In this document: in pieces, positions 33,511-46,300 of the stretch
How positions within the stretch are numbered: position 1 is the first letter of the stretch
Layout of the letters: each line of letters begins with the position of its first letter
Assembly (NCBI RefSeq): GCF_002798405.1
Contig: NZ_PGGV01000029.1
Coordinates: forward strand, 62,001-126,000
From: Glycomyces xiaoerkulensis
Lineage (GTDB): Bacteria; Actinomycetota; Actinomycetes; Mycobacteriales; Micromonosporaceae
Direction: 5' to 3'
Length of the DNA stretch: 64,000 nucleotides
Position numbers and translations under genes: made by a program
The notes under the pieces: model-generated
Databases searched by the model: none
The model's input: only the letters and a program-made list of their open reading frames with translations
What the model was told of the DNA's origin: nothing

Positions 33511-34383
33511 ATGAACTCACCGCGCCCCAGGCAAGCGCCGAACGACCGAACCGCCGGTCTCGCCGAGGTGATCGACCTGCCGCCGGCGAACGAAGACTCC
33601 GAGGAGAACGAGGCCCGGCTCGGGCGCATCCAGGAGCTCGACTCCCTCGCCGGGAAGGTCGCGCTGGTGACCGGTGCCGGAGCTCCGGACGGGATCGGAT
33701 ACGCCATCGCGACCCGGCTGCGCCTGCTCGGCGCCGCGGTCGCGATCGTGTCGACCACCAAGCGGATCCACGAGCGGGCCGGGGAGATCGACGCGGTCGG
33801 TTTCGTGGCCGACCTGGCCGACGAGGCCGAGGTCGGCGGGCTGGGCGACGCGATCACCGACTCCATGGGCGAGGTCGACATCGTCGTCAACAACGCGGGA
33901 CTGACCTCGAAGTCGGATCCGGCCGTGGTCAAGCCGGTCGCGCAGTTGTCGTACGAGGACTGGCAGAACGAGATGCGCCGCAACCTCGACACCGCGTTCC
34001 TGGTCTCCCGCGCGTTCGTGCAGGGCATGGCCGAGCGCGGCTGGGGCCGGGTGGTGAACATCGCCGCGGCGATCGGCGTGATCCAGGCGGTGCCGGCCGA
34101 GGCCGCCTACGCCGCCGCGAAGGCGGGCGTGTCGGGCCTGACCAGGGCCCTGGCCACCGAGGTGATCGCCGACGGGGTGACGGTCAACGCGGTGGCGCCG
34201 GGCCTGGTGCGGACCGGCTCCTCGACGGTCAACGAGCTGCAGCGCGGCCTGGACGGCCCGATGGGCCGGCCTGGCACTCCCGAGGAGATCGCGGCGGCCG
34301 CGGCGTTCTTCTGCGCCCCGTCGGCGTCGTTCGTGACCGGCCAGACCCTGGTCGTCGACGGCGGGGCCGGCATCCGGGCCTGA
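33511..34383 (+). CDS. Short-chain dehydrogenase/reductase lacking the catalytic serine
   Basis: A 290-residue SDR protein. A charged N-terminal extension of about 45 residues precedes the Rossmann fold: VTGAGAPDGIGYAIA (54-68), then VNNAG, then Y200 and K204 of the YxxxK motif. The position 13 residues before Tyr, normally Ser, is A187 (VVNIAAAIG). Loss of this Ser usually destroys or strongly lowers oxidoreductase activity, so the protein may be a non-catalytic or altered SDR. The end GQTLVVDGGAGIRA is typical of FabG-like proteins. The ATG follows GAGAG. Confidence 0.85.
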   Translation: MNSPRPRQAPNDRTAGLAEVIDLPPANEDSEENEARLGRIQELDSLAGKVALVTGAGAPDGIGYAIATRLRLLGAAVAIVSTTKRIHERAGEIDAVGFVADLADEAEVGGLGDAITDSMGEVDIVVNNAGLTSKSDPAVVKPVAQLSYEDWQNEMRRNLDTAFLVSRAFVQGMAERGWGRVVNIAAAIGVIQAVPAEAAYAAAKAGVSGLTRALATEVIADGVTVNAVAPGLVRTGSSTVNELQRGLDGPMGRPGTPEEIAAAAAFFCAPSASFVTGQTLVVDGGAGIRA

Positions 34384-34440
34384 ACGGCGAAATGGGACGT
34401 GAGTCCGCAACCTCGGGGGCACGGCGGTCGTTAGTCCGGC

Positions 34441-35127
34441 ATGACGATGCCGATCTACGATGCCACCAGTGTCATCCGGACCCAGACTGCGACACGGACG
34501 GCGGCGATGGACGAGGCCTTCGGGGAGACCAGGCGAGAGATCAAGGGGCGCATCGGCGCCGGGCTGGTGCTGCTGCTCGGCGGCCTGGTGGGGCTGGGGG
34601 CGGCCTTCGACCTGGCCTACGAGCGGGTGGCGTCCCTGGTCGATCCCGGGCACGTGATCTCCTGCGATTTCAACCCGGTGCTGTCGTGCGGCACCGTCAT
34701 GGACACCTGGCAGGCCTCGGCGTTCGGCTTCCCGAACCCGCTGGTCGGGCTGATGGCGTTCCCGTTCGTGGTCTACACCGGGGTACTGCTGCTGGCGCGG
34801 TCGGAGCCGCCGCGCTGGATCATGCTCGGGTTCAACCTGGGGGCGCTGGGCGGCCTGGCGTTCGTGGCCTGGCTGATCTACCAGTCGGTGTACCGGATCG
34901 GGGTGCTGTGCCCGTGGTGCATGGCCGTCTGGGCGGTGGTGCTGCCGATCTTCTGGTTCACCACGGTCTACAACCTGCGGAGCCGGGCGATCCCGGTCGG
35001 TGAGGACTGGCGCGGCCCGGTCGACGACCTGCTGCGTTTCCACTGGGTCGGGTTGGCCGTCCTGTACGGTGCGGTGCTGGCGGTCGTCGGCACCGGCTTC
35101 TGGGACTACTGGTCGACGCTGCTCTAA
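34441..35127 (+). CDS. Vitamin K epoxide reductase (VKOR) family protein
   Basis: Membrane quinone-linked thiol oxidase that regenerates a periplasmic disulfide-forming partner in actinobacteria. The 228-residue protein has the four-helix VKOR core. The conserved cysteines are present: C75 and C83 in the loop HVISCDFNPVLSC, and the CPWC active pair C157/C160. The extra C-terminal helix fits actinobacterial forms. No DsbA-like partner gene is adjacent. Its TAA stop lies where the facing asparagine-synthase-like gene would be expected to end. Confidence 0.9.
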   Translation: MTMPIYDATSVIRTQTATRTAAMDEAFGETRREIKGRIGAGLVLLLGGLVGLGAAFDLAYERVASLVDPGHVISCDFNPVLSCGTVMDTWQASAFGFPNPLVGLMAFPFVVYTGVLLLARSEPPRWIMLGFNLGALGGLAFVAWLIYQSVYRIGVLCPWCMAVWAVVLPIFWFTTVYNLRSRAIPVGEDWRGPVDDLLRFHWVGLAVLYGAVLAVVGTGFWDYWSTLL

Positions 35128-36654
35128 GGCGAGCGGTTCGCCGTTGACCGGGACCTGGAGCACCTCGGGCCAACTGCGGCGCATGAGTTCCCGGAACACC
35201 TTCCCGGAGGCCCGGTCGGCCTGCGGCGCCGACAGCAGCAGCCGGTACATGTGCCTGGAGTTGACCAGGATGAACGTGTCGAATGCGATGTCGCTCTCGG
35301 TCAGGTGGGCGTTGAGCCACGTGCCGGAGCGGTGTTCCCAGTAGAACAGGTCGAGCGGGTCGTAGAGGCGCTGCGCGGTGTTGAAGTCGGTGGCGGCGGT
35401 GAATTCGGCGAACGCCCGCTCGAACGCCTCGGGCCGGGACTTGCGCTTGGTCAGCAGCAGCGCCATGTGGCCCGGACGGAGGGACTTCGGCTCCTTGCGC
35501 TTGGCGCGGTAGTAGGCGCGGCCGATTTCGTACAGGTTCGACCGGAGGTGGAGGCCGCGTTCGCCCGGCTGTCCGCGGTGGGCGGCGGCCATGCCGGGGT
35601 TGCTCAGCCGGGGGGAGTTACGGTGCATGATCGAGCCCAGCGGTTCGGGCGGCCTCCGCCCGGCCACCTCGATGCGGTGGTGCTCGAGCCCGAACCGCTC
35701 GGCCAGTTCGGCGGCGGTCGCCACGTCGCGCTGCACCAGTCGCCGGGAGGGCCCCTTGCCGCCGGGGACGTCGTAGGTGAAGTAGGAGAGCCGGTCTACG
35801 AACGGCCTGGTCAGCGCCAGGGTGGTCCGACTGTCGAGCCCGGCGGTCAGGGAGACCTCCAGGCGGCCGGTGCCGGTCAGCACCTCGAGCTGGCCGTGCA
35901 GGAGCGGCAGGATCTCGTCGACGACCGCTTCGGCGCTGCGGGTCTCCTGGCGCTCGCGCGGGAAGCAGCGCCGCACGGCTCCGGTGTCCAGGTCGAGTTC
36001 GGTGCTGGGCGTCAGCACGACCACGCCCTCGTGGGTGGTCGCCCGGCCGGGCAGGGCGTACGCGCCGTACTCGTTGCGCAGTGCGCTCGGGTCGGGGAAG
36101 GCCGAAGGTCCGGCGTCCAGTCGCTCGGCGACCAGCCCGGCGTGGGAGGCGACGCACGGCGAGGGGGCGCCCTGCTCGTAGAACACCGCTCGCATCCCGG
36201 CGGCGTCGGTCTGGACGGACGCCGATTCGGCGTCGCCGTAGAAGACCGCGTAGCGGCCCGAGAGCATCTCGAGCCGGTCGAGCATCGCCTCGGGTCCGGC
36301 GAACCGCGCCCGCAGGAGCGAGGCGGCGATCGACGCCGGGTCGTGATCCCAGGTCTCCAGGTCGATCGCCCGGCCCAGGATCGCCGTCCAGGCCCCTCCG
36401 GCCCGGGCGACGGCGATCGGCGACCGCGGGTCGTAGGACAGCAGCCGGCGGCCCAGCCGCAGCCGCCGCCAGTGCGCGACCGGCTCGGTGTGGTCGGTCT
36501 CGGTCAGCAGGAACCCGCGCGCCCACAGCAGGTGCCCGCAGTCGTCGGCGGCCGGGATCAGGTCCTCGGCGAGGCCCGGTTCGGTCCGGGTCTCGATCGG
36601 CGGCCGGACGTGCCGGCGGATCAACGAGGTCAGGCGGTGAGCGTTCGGCGGCAT
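35124..36654 (-). CDS. Asparagine-synthase-like ATP-dependent amide ligase, probable 3' frameshift
   Basis: An AsnB/beta-lactam-synthetase-like protein of about 510 residues. The N-terminal region resembles the glutaminase fold but has no Cys at position 2 (MPPNAHRL), so it cannot use glutamine in the normal way. The C-terminal synthetase domain has the pyrophosphate loop SLTAGLDSR. Homology-like sequence ends near SWPEVLQVPVNGEP, yet the frame has no stop there and runs on antisense through the VKOR and SDR genes to 33517. A one-base shift would end it at TAG 35124-35126, overlapping the VKOR stop. The start has GGAG 8 bases upstream. It lies downstream of the sulfurylase/APS-kinase fusion. 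Confidence 0.7.
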
Positions 36655-36750
36655 GGGGGTTCTCCGAGAGGACGGCCTGCGATCGGCGTGGTCGGTGTCG
36701 TTCCCAGAACGCGCGCCTCGGGCTCCCGGTTGCAGCCGGGAAGATGAACC

Positions 36751-38295
36751 CTAGGTGAGCTTCATGCCGGTGGGCTCGAGCCAACCGCCGTCGGAGAGGT
36801 GCTCGATGACCTGCTCGACGGCCTCGGCAACGCTCATGTCGGTGGTGTCGATGGTCATCTCGGCGTCCGAGGGCGCCTCGTAGGGGTCGGAGATGCCGGT
36901 GAACTCGGCGATCTGCCCGGCGCGGGCCCGGGCGTACAGGCCCTTGCGGTCGCGCGCCTCGCACACCTCCAGCGGCGTGGAGACGTGGACGAGCACGAAG
37001 TCGGCACCGGCGGCCTCGGCCATGCGGCGGGCCTCGGCCCGGTCGGACTCGTACGGGGCGATGGGGGCGGCCATGCCGATGCCGCCGTGGCGCGCGACCT
37101 CGGCGGACACGAACCCGATCCGGCGGATGTTCATCGACCGGTCGGCCTTGGAGAAGCCCAGTCCGGACGACAGGAGCCGACGCACCACGTCGCCGTCGAA
37201 CAGCGACACGGTGCGGCTGCCGTCCTCCAGCAGCGACTCGTACACCCCTCGGGAGATGGTCGACTTGCCCGAGCCGGACAGGCCCGTGAAGAACAGCACC
37301 AAGCCGCGGTGCCGCCGCGGCGGGCGCGCCTTGCGCAGCTCGGCGGCCACGCTCGGCGGGGTGTGCCACTCGGGCAGGCCGAAGCCGCGGTCCAGCATGT
37401 CGGCGATCTCGGCGTTGGTCAGGGCGCTGCGCCTGAACGGCGGCTCGATGTCCTCGATCGGCCGCCACTGGCCGTCGCGGGTGTCGTAGGCCAGATCGCG
37501 CGGCACCATCGCCCGCACCCCGTCGCCGCCGCCGAGACCGTCGGGCCCGGTCATGAGGTGGGTCGCCCCGTACGCGGCGGCGACCTTCGCGGTCAGGAGC
37601 CCGTCGCGGATTCGGTCGCCGCGCTTGGACAGCGGCACAGTCAGCACCGTCGCCGTCGTCAGCCGGTCCTTGGCGGCCAGGATGCTCCGCACCAGCGCCG
37701 CCGTGGGCAGCCGCAGCGCCTTGTCGCCGCCCAGCTCGTCGCCGGTGGGGATCATCACCAGCACGTGCGCGGCCAGGTTGTGCGCGGCCCGGGCCAACTG
37801 CGCCAATTGGGGCCGGTGCAGCGGCCGATCGGCCACCAGCGCCAGCACCCGCGGCTTGGTGTAGGTCGTCCGCGCCTGCTCCGGGGTGGCGCGCAGCCCG
37901 ATGAACACCCCGTGCGCGGCGTCGGCGATGCGCCGCACCGGACCGCCGACGCGGACCATGTCCGGGCCGAGCGCGTCCAGCGAATGGCATTCGACCGCCG
38001 CCACCGGCGCTCCCTCGGGGTCGGTGATCCGCAGCACCCGCCGCCTCGGGTCGGGGCCGTCGAGCCGCCCGGCGATATCGGTCGGCACGTCCAGCGTCAC
38101 CGGCACCGGCCAGGCCGTGCCGTCCGGCAGCGTGCCGGAGCGGGCCACCCGCCGCGACTCGGCCTCGCTCATGAAACCGCTCAGCGGCGCGTACGCGCCG
38201 CAGAGCAGCAGCTCCAGGTCCGCCAGCTCGTGCGGCAGCGGAGTGTGGCTCGGTGCCTCGGCGAGCACCTCGTCGGGCAGAACCCAGTCAGACAT
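36751..38295 (-). CDS. ATP-sulfurylase-like/APS-kinase fusion protein
   Basis: A 514-residue fusion. Residues 1-320 resemble ATP sulfurylase (GAYAPLSGFM at 33-42), but the nucleotide motif expected as (Q)xRNPxHxxH reads VADRPLHRPQ (154-163), and the HPLVG-like motif is MIPTGDELGG. This half is probably inactive or altered. Residues 330-505 form an APS kinase with intact P-loop GLSGSGKST (338-346), FDGDVVRR and LGFSKADRSMNIRRIG; it should phosphorylate adenylylsulfate to PAPS. The asparagine-synthase-like gene follows 96 bases on. No sulfotransferase is nearby. Confidence 0.82.
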   Translation of the reverse strand: MSDWVLPDEVLAEAPSHTPLPHELADLELLLCGAYAPLSGFMSEAESRRVARSGTLPDGTAWPVPVTLDVPTDIAGRLDGPDPRRRVLRITDPEGAPVAAVECHSLDALGPDMVRVGGPVRRIADAAHGVFIGLRATPEQARTTYTKPRVLALVADRPLHRPQLAQLARAAHNLAAHVLVMIPTGDELGGDKALRLPTAALVRSILAAKDRLTTATVLTVPLSKRGDRIRDGLLTAKVAAAYGATHLMTGPDGLGGGDGVRAMVPRDLAYDTRDGQWRPIEDIEPPFRRSALTNAEIADMLDRGFGLPEWHTPPSVAAELRKARPPRRHRGLVLFFTGLSGSGKSTISRGVYESLLEDGSRTVSLFDGDVVRRLLSSGLGFSKADRSMNIRRIGFVSAEVARHGGIGMAAPIAPYESDRAEARRMAEAAGADFVLVHVSTPLEVCEARDRKGLYARARAGQIAEFTGISDPYEAPSDAEMTIDTTDMSVAEAVEQVIEHLSDGGWLEPTGMKLT

Positions 38296-38444
38296 CGTCG
38301 TGTGCGATCCCTTCGCAGTGATCGGACCGTCGGCATTCGAATCCGGTGGCAGCACCAGGGTATGCCACCGAACCGAGCCGCTCCTCACCCGCGGCGACCG
38401 AGTCGCGTCCCGCATCGCGGATGAGGCACTGGCAGCGCCGATAC

Positions 38445-38457
38445 GCGTAAGTTACGC
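38445..38457. promoter_or_regulatory. Palindrome upstream of ppc
   Basis: GCGTAAGTTACGC is a perfect 6-bp inverted repeat around one base, in the 297-bp gap between the divergent sulfurylase/kinase and ppc genes. Its AT-rich core stands out from the surroundings and suggests a dimeric repressor site; which gene it serves is unknown. Confidence 0.4.
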
Positions 38458-38592
38458 TGGCTGCGCCCATTTGCGGCCTCGAATCCGTGCCGCCCGGGCG
38501 ACAATGCAGCGTAGTAGAGCAGTGACCGCGGACATCGGCGTCGGCGCGAGCGGCCCCGACGGGTTTGCCCACATCACCCACTGGAGAACTCC

Positions 38593-41349
<2,757 letters not shown>

Positions 41350-41361
41350 ACCCGAACGCGG

Positions 41362-42222
41362 TCAGGCCGAGTGGGCGGCCTTCTCCTCCTGCTCGGCCAG
41401 ATGCCGCCGGTGCTGCTCGCAGGCCCGGGGCCACAGCTCGGCGATCTCGGCCCCGGTCAGGGCCAGGCCGAATTCGTCGGTGAGCAGCCGGCCGAACTCC
41501 TCGGCGGTCTCGACGGTGGCGACCGACTTGCCGTCGGGCAGCTTCGGATCGTGGACGGTCAGGGTGCGGGCGCGGAGCGCCCGCACCTCGTGCGGCCGCG
41601 GGCGCTCGACCGCCAAGGTCTTCACGAATCCCGACTCCGGGGAGGTCTCCAGTTCGCGGCATTTGGGACCGTAGTCCTCGATCCGCCTGGGGGACAGGTC
41701 GAAGTCGAAACTCAGCAGTTCCACGCGCGGGTCGAGCGAGCAGCGCCACAGCCGCTCGTCGAGCCGCCGGAGGCTGAAGTTGAACGAACCGACCCGGTGG
41801 CTGCCTTCGGCCAGCGGCAGCGGATCGCAGAATCCCAGGCCCAGCCCGGCGTCGGCCAGGTAGTCGCCCTTCTTGAGGCGCACCAGGAGCGGCAGGTGGT
41901 TGAACCATTCGCGGTCGCCGTGCACGGCCCGCGCCACGCCGCCGCGCATCCGCACCACCTCGAATCCCATCGCCTCCAAGGCGTGCGCCATCACCTCGTT
42001 CTGCTCGTAGCAGAAGCCGCCGCGCCGCCGCTCGACCAGCTTCTCGAACAGGGCGTCCCGCTCCAGCCGGATTGGCCGTCCCAAGTGGATGTCCAGGCTT
42101 TCGTAGGCGATGGCCTCGATGTGCGCCCGGTGGAGGGCGACCAGGGTGCGCAGGCCGGTTCGCCGAGCGGTGCGGAGCCCGATCCGCTCCAGGTAGGCGT
42201 CGAGTTGGGCTGAGGTGAACAC
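41362..42222 (-). CDS. nat: Arylamine N-acetyltransferase
   Basis: Transfers acetyl groups from acetyl-CoA to arylamines and hydrazines. The 286-residue protein carries the full Cys-His-Asp triad: C71 in RRGGFCYEQN, H109 in FNHLPLLV and D124 in YLADAGLG. Its N-terminal helical bundle begins with LDAYLERIGL. In mycobacteria NAT is linked to sterol breakdown; here no such genes are near. GTG start with TACCGT ending 6 bases upstream suggests a leaderless transcript. Confidence 0.94.
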   Translation of the reverse strand: MFTSAQLDAYLERIGLRTARRTGLRTLVALHRAHIEAIAYESLDIHLGRPIRLERDALFEKLVERRRGGFCYEQNEVMAHALEAMGFEVVRMRGGVARAVHGDREWFNHLPLLVRLKKGDYLADAGLGLGFCDPLPLAEGSHRVGSFNFSLRRLDERLWRCSLDPRVELLSFDFDLSPRRIEDYGPKCRELETSPESGFVKTLAVERPRPHEVRALRARTLTVHDPKLPDGKSVATVETAEEFGRLLTDEFGLALTGAEIAELWPRACEQHRRHLAEQEEKAAHSA

Positions 42223-42362
42223 CCCTCGACGGTAGCGCGCGACCGGGTCCGAATGTCGCAGTCATCGAATACCGTCCCAGGTGCGGCCAGAGCCGTTGCG
42301 GCGGTGTGGCATAGTCTCACCGTCCCTCCCGGAACCGCCCTCTTTGAAGGAGAGTCCCCAAT

Positions 42363-43208
42363 ATGGTCATGGGCCCCACCCACGCCATGTCGGGCGCCGC
42401 CCTGTGGCTCGCAGGGTCGGCCGTCGCCGACATCGCCTTCGGGATCGACCAGTCCTCCGCCGAACTCGTGGTCGGCACCATCGCCGTCTCCGGCGCCGCC
42501 CTCTACCCCGACATCGACTGCGCCGGCAAGGTCACCGAGAACAAGGGAGGGTCCACAGTGGCCCGTTCCTTCGGCGTGGCCTCGCTCCTGGTGGCCGAGT
42601 GCGTCGAACGGCTCTGCTACTGGTTCTACCTGCTGACCAAGACCAAAAAAGACAAGAAGCGAAGCAACGGCCACCGGACCTTCACGCACACCGCCGTCCA
42701 CGCCGGGCTGATGGGCGCCGGGACCGGCCTGCTGGCGGCCCAGTTCGGCAAACCCGCGGTCATCGCGATCCTGTTCGTGCTCACCGGACTGGCCGTACGC
42801 GGACTGCTCCCCTCGGCGGTCAACAAGAAGGGCTGGCTGATCACCACCGGCGCCGCCCTCGCCGCCTCCTACGGCATGTACCGCCTGCTGCCCGAGGAAC
42901 GCTCCTACTGGCTCATGGGCCTGGCGATGGGCATCGGCTGCTTCATCCACATCCTCGGCGACATGATCACCAAGATGGGGTCGCCGCTGCTGTTCCCCGT
43001 CCCGATCAAGAAGCGCCTCTGGCAGGACGTCGGCCTGCCCAGGGACATCGCCCTCCGCGCCGGCGGCAAGGGCGAGAACCGGATCCTGCTGCCGATCCTC
43101 ACCGGCGTGGTCGTCCTCGGCATGTTCTACAACCTCCCCGAGGTGCAGGAGCTGCTCTTCGGCAACGCGGTCGCCGAGACCGCCGGAGACTCCGGCACAT
43201 CGCCTTAG
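42363..43208 (+). CDS. DUF457/YdjM-like membrane metal-dependent hydrolase
   Basis: A 281-residue inner-membrane protein of the DUF457 family. The N-terminal MGPTHAMSGAALWL (His in the first segment), ALYPDIDCAGK, the HRTFTHTAVHAGL cluster and the late CFIHILGDMITKMG supply the conserved His and Asp residues typical of the family. About six membrane segments are seen. Homologues respond to DNA damage in E. coli (ydjM), and here the gene lies just upstream of mfd on the same strand with 110 bases between, so a shared role in stress is possible but unproven. Confidence 0.8.
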   Translation: MVMGPTHAMSGAALWLAGSAVADIAFGIDQSSAELVVGTIAVSGAALYPDIDCAGKVTENKGGSTVARSFGVASLLVAECVERLCYWFYLLTKTKKDKKRSNGHRTFTHTAVHAGLMGAGTGLLAAQFGKPAVIAILFVLTGLAVRGLLPSAVNKKGWLITTGAALAASYGMYRLLPEERSYWLMGLAMGIGCFIHILGDMITKMGSPLLFPVPIKKRLWQDVGLPRDIALRAGGKGENRILLPILTGVVVLGMFYNLPEVQELLFGNAVAETAGDSGTSP

Positions 43209-43318
43209 CTCGCGAGGCGCGAAGGCGCCGAGAGGTAGACTCGACCGGTTCCCGGAGCCGCGCGCACCGCCGGCTCCGGCCCGTCAGCATGCCCAGAGCT
43301 CACCCGCGAGGGAACACC

Positions 43319-46300
43319 ATGTCCGAAGGCCAAGCCAGTTCCAAGCTCACCAGCCTGCTCGACGCCACCGGGGCCTCGCCCAAGCTGGCCCGCGTCGCCG
43401 AGCTGGCGGCCGACTCGGACCGGCCGGTCGACATCATCGCCGTCCCCGGCGCCCGGCCGCTCGCCATCGCCCGGGCCGCCGGGCACGCGCCGGGGCCGAT
43501 CCTGGTGGTCACCGCCACCTCGCGCGAGGCCGAGGAGCTCACCGAGGCGCTCGGCTCCTTCGTCCCCGAGGACGACATCGCGCTCTACCCGGCCTGGGAG
43601 ACCCTCCCGCACGAGCGCCTCTCACCGCGGTCGGACACCGTCGGCACCCGCCTGGAGCTGCTGCACCGCATCCACGACGGCGACGTGCCGCGCGTCATCG
43701 TCACTCCCGTGCGCGGCGCGCTCCAGCCCCAGCTCAAGGGCCTGGGCGCGCTGGAGCCGGTCCGCCTGCGCCGCGGCGACGAGCACGACCTGACCGAGCT
43801 CGCCGAGCGACTCCTCGACCTCGCCTACGAGCGGGTCGACCTGGTGGAGAAGCGCGGCGAGTTCGCCGTGCGCGGCGGGATCCTCGACCTCTTCCCGCCC
43901 ACCGCGCAGCACCCGCTGCGCCTGGAGTTCTTCGGCGACGAGGTCGACGCCATCCGCGAGTTCTCCGTCGCCGACCAGCGCTCCCTGGAGGCGGCCGACG
44001 AGGTGCGAGCGACCGCCTGCCGCGAACTGCTGCTGACCGACCGGGTCCGCGCCAGGGCCGCCGAGCTCGCCGAGACCCATCCGGGCCTGGCCGACATGTG
44101 CGCCAAGCTCAGCGAGGGCATCCCCGCCGAAGGCATGGAGTCGCTGATGCCCGCCCTGGTCGGGGCGGACCACCTGGAGCTGTTCAGCGAGACCCTCCCG
44201 CGCGAGACGCTCGTGATCGCCGTCGAGCCCGAACGCATCCGCTCCCGCGCGGTCGACCTGGTCGCCACCTCCAACGAGTTCCTGGAGGCGTCCTGGACCG
44301 CCGCGGCGGCCGGGGCCGAGGCTCCCGTCGACCTCGGTGCGGGCATCTTCCGGGACCTGGCCGAGGCGCGGCAGACCGCGCTCGGCCGCGGCCAGCGCTG
44401 GTGGACCGTGTCGCCGTTCTCGGCCGCGCCCGAATCCGATCCGCTCGCCGACGAGCTGGCCGCGATCACCGGTGAGGGATCCGGCGCCGAGGCGGCCGAC
44501 GATTCGATCACGGTCGACCTCGGCATCACCGAGGCGCCGCGCTACCACGGCGACTCGGCCAAGCTCACCGCCGACATGCGGACCTGGACGCAGGCCGGGC
44601 GCGCGGTCGCGGTCGTCTACCCGGCGCTCGGCGGCGCCGAGCGCGCCGCCGAGCAGTTGCGCGCGGCCGGGGTCGGCGCGCACCTGGCCGAGCGGCCCGA
44701 GTCCTTCCGGCCCGGCGAGGTGGTCGCCTGCGTCGGCACCCTGGCGGTCGGCTTCGTCGACGACGCGGCCGGGGTCGTGGCCGTCACCGCCTCCGACATC
44801 GCCGGCGGCAAGGCCCTGGCCGCCCAGCGGCCCCGCAAGGGCAAGGCCGTGAAGCGGCGCGGCCAGGTCGACCCGCTCGAACTGCGGCCCGGTGACTTCG
44901 TCGTCCACGACGCCCACGGGGTCGGCAAGTACGTGGAGATGGTGCGGCGCAGCATCGGCGGCGCCGAGCGCGAGTACCTGGTGATCGAGTACGCCGCCTC
45001 CAAGCGGGGCCAGCCGGGCGACCGCCTGTTCGTGCCGACCGACTCGCTCGACCAGTTGACCCGGTACGTCGGCGGGGAGCAGCCCACCATCCACAAGCTG
45101 GGCGGGACCGACTGGCAGAAGACCAAGCGGCGGGCGCGCAGGGCCGTCCGCGAGATCGCCGCCGAGCTGATCCAGCTCTACGCCGCCCGGCAGTCGTCCC
45201 AGGGCCACGCGTTCGAACCGGATACGCCGTGGCAGCGCGAGCTCGAGGACTCCTTCCCGTTCATCGAGACCCCCGACCAGTTGTCGGCGATCATCGACTC
45301 CAAGCGCGACATGGAGTCGCGGGTGCCGATGGACCGCCTGGTGATGGGCGACGTGGGCTACGGCAAGACCGAGGTGGCCGTGCGCGCCGCGTTCAAGGCG
45401 GTGCAGGAGGGCAAGCAGGTCGCGGTCCTGGTGCCCACCACCCTCCTGGCGAGCCAGCACTACACGACCTTCACCGAGCGCATGGGGCAGTTCCCGGTGC
45501 GGATCAGGCAGCTCTCGCGTTTCCAGTCCGCGCGGGAGGCCGCCCGGATCCAGGAGGGCATCGCCAACGGCGACATCGACATCCTCATCGGCACCCACCG
45601 GCTCCTGCAGGCGGAGACCCGCTTCAAGGACCTGGGGCTGATCGTCGTCGACGAGGAGCAGCGATTCGGCGTGGAGCACAAGGAGAAACTCAAGGCCCTG
45701 CGCGCGGCCGTGGACGTGCTCACCATGTCCGCCACGCCCATCCCGCGGACCCTGGAGATGGCGGTGACCGGTATCCGCGAGATGTCGACCATCGCCACCC
45801 CGCCCGAGGAGCGCCACCCGGTCCTGACCTACGTGGGCGCCTGGGAGTCCAAGCAGGTGGCGGCGGCGATCCGCCGCGAGCTGCTGCGCGACGGCCAGGT
45901 GTTCTACCTCCACAACCGGGTCGAATCGATCGACCGGGCCGCGACCCGCCTGCGCGAGCTCGTGCCAGAGGCGCGCGTCGCGGTCGCCCACGGCAAGATG
46001 GGCGAGGGCCGGCTCGAGCAGATCATGCAGGGATTCTGGGAGGGCGAGTTCGACGTGCTGGTCTCGACGACGATCATCGAGTCGGGCATAGACATCCCCA
46101 ACGCGAACACCCTGATCGTGGAGCGGGCCGACCTGCTCGGCCTGTCCCAGCTCCACCAGATCCGCGGCCGCGTCGGCCGCAGCCGCGACCGGGCCTACGC
46201 CTACTTCCTCTACCCGCCCGAGACCCCGCTGTCGGACACCGCCCACGAGCGGTTGGCGACCATCGCCCAGCACGCCGAGCTGGGCGCGGGCATGTACGTG

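Noticed and set aside
35124-36654. AsnB-like protein as a lasso-peptide cyclase
   Set aside because: No lasso protease/RRE (B protein) or small precursor peptide gene was found in the flanks; both neighbours belong to other families.
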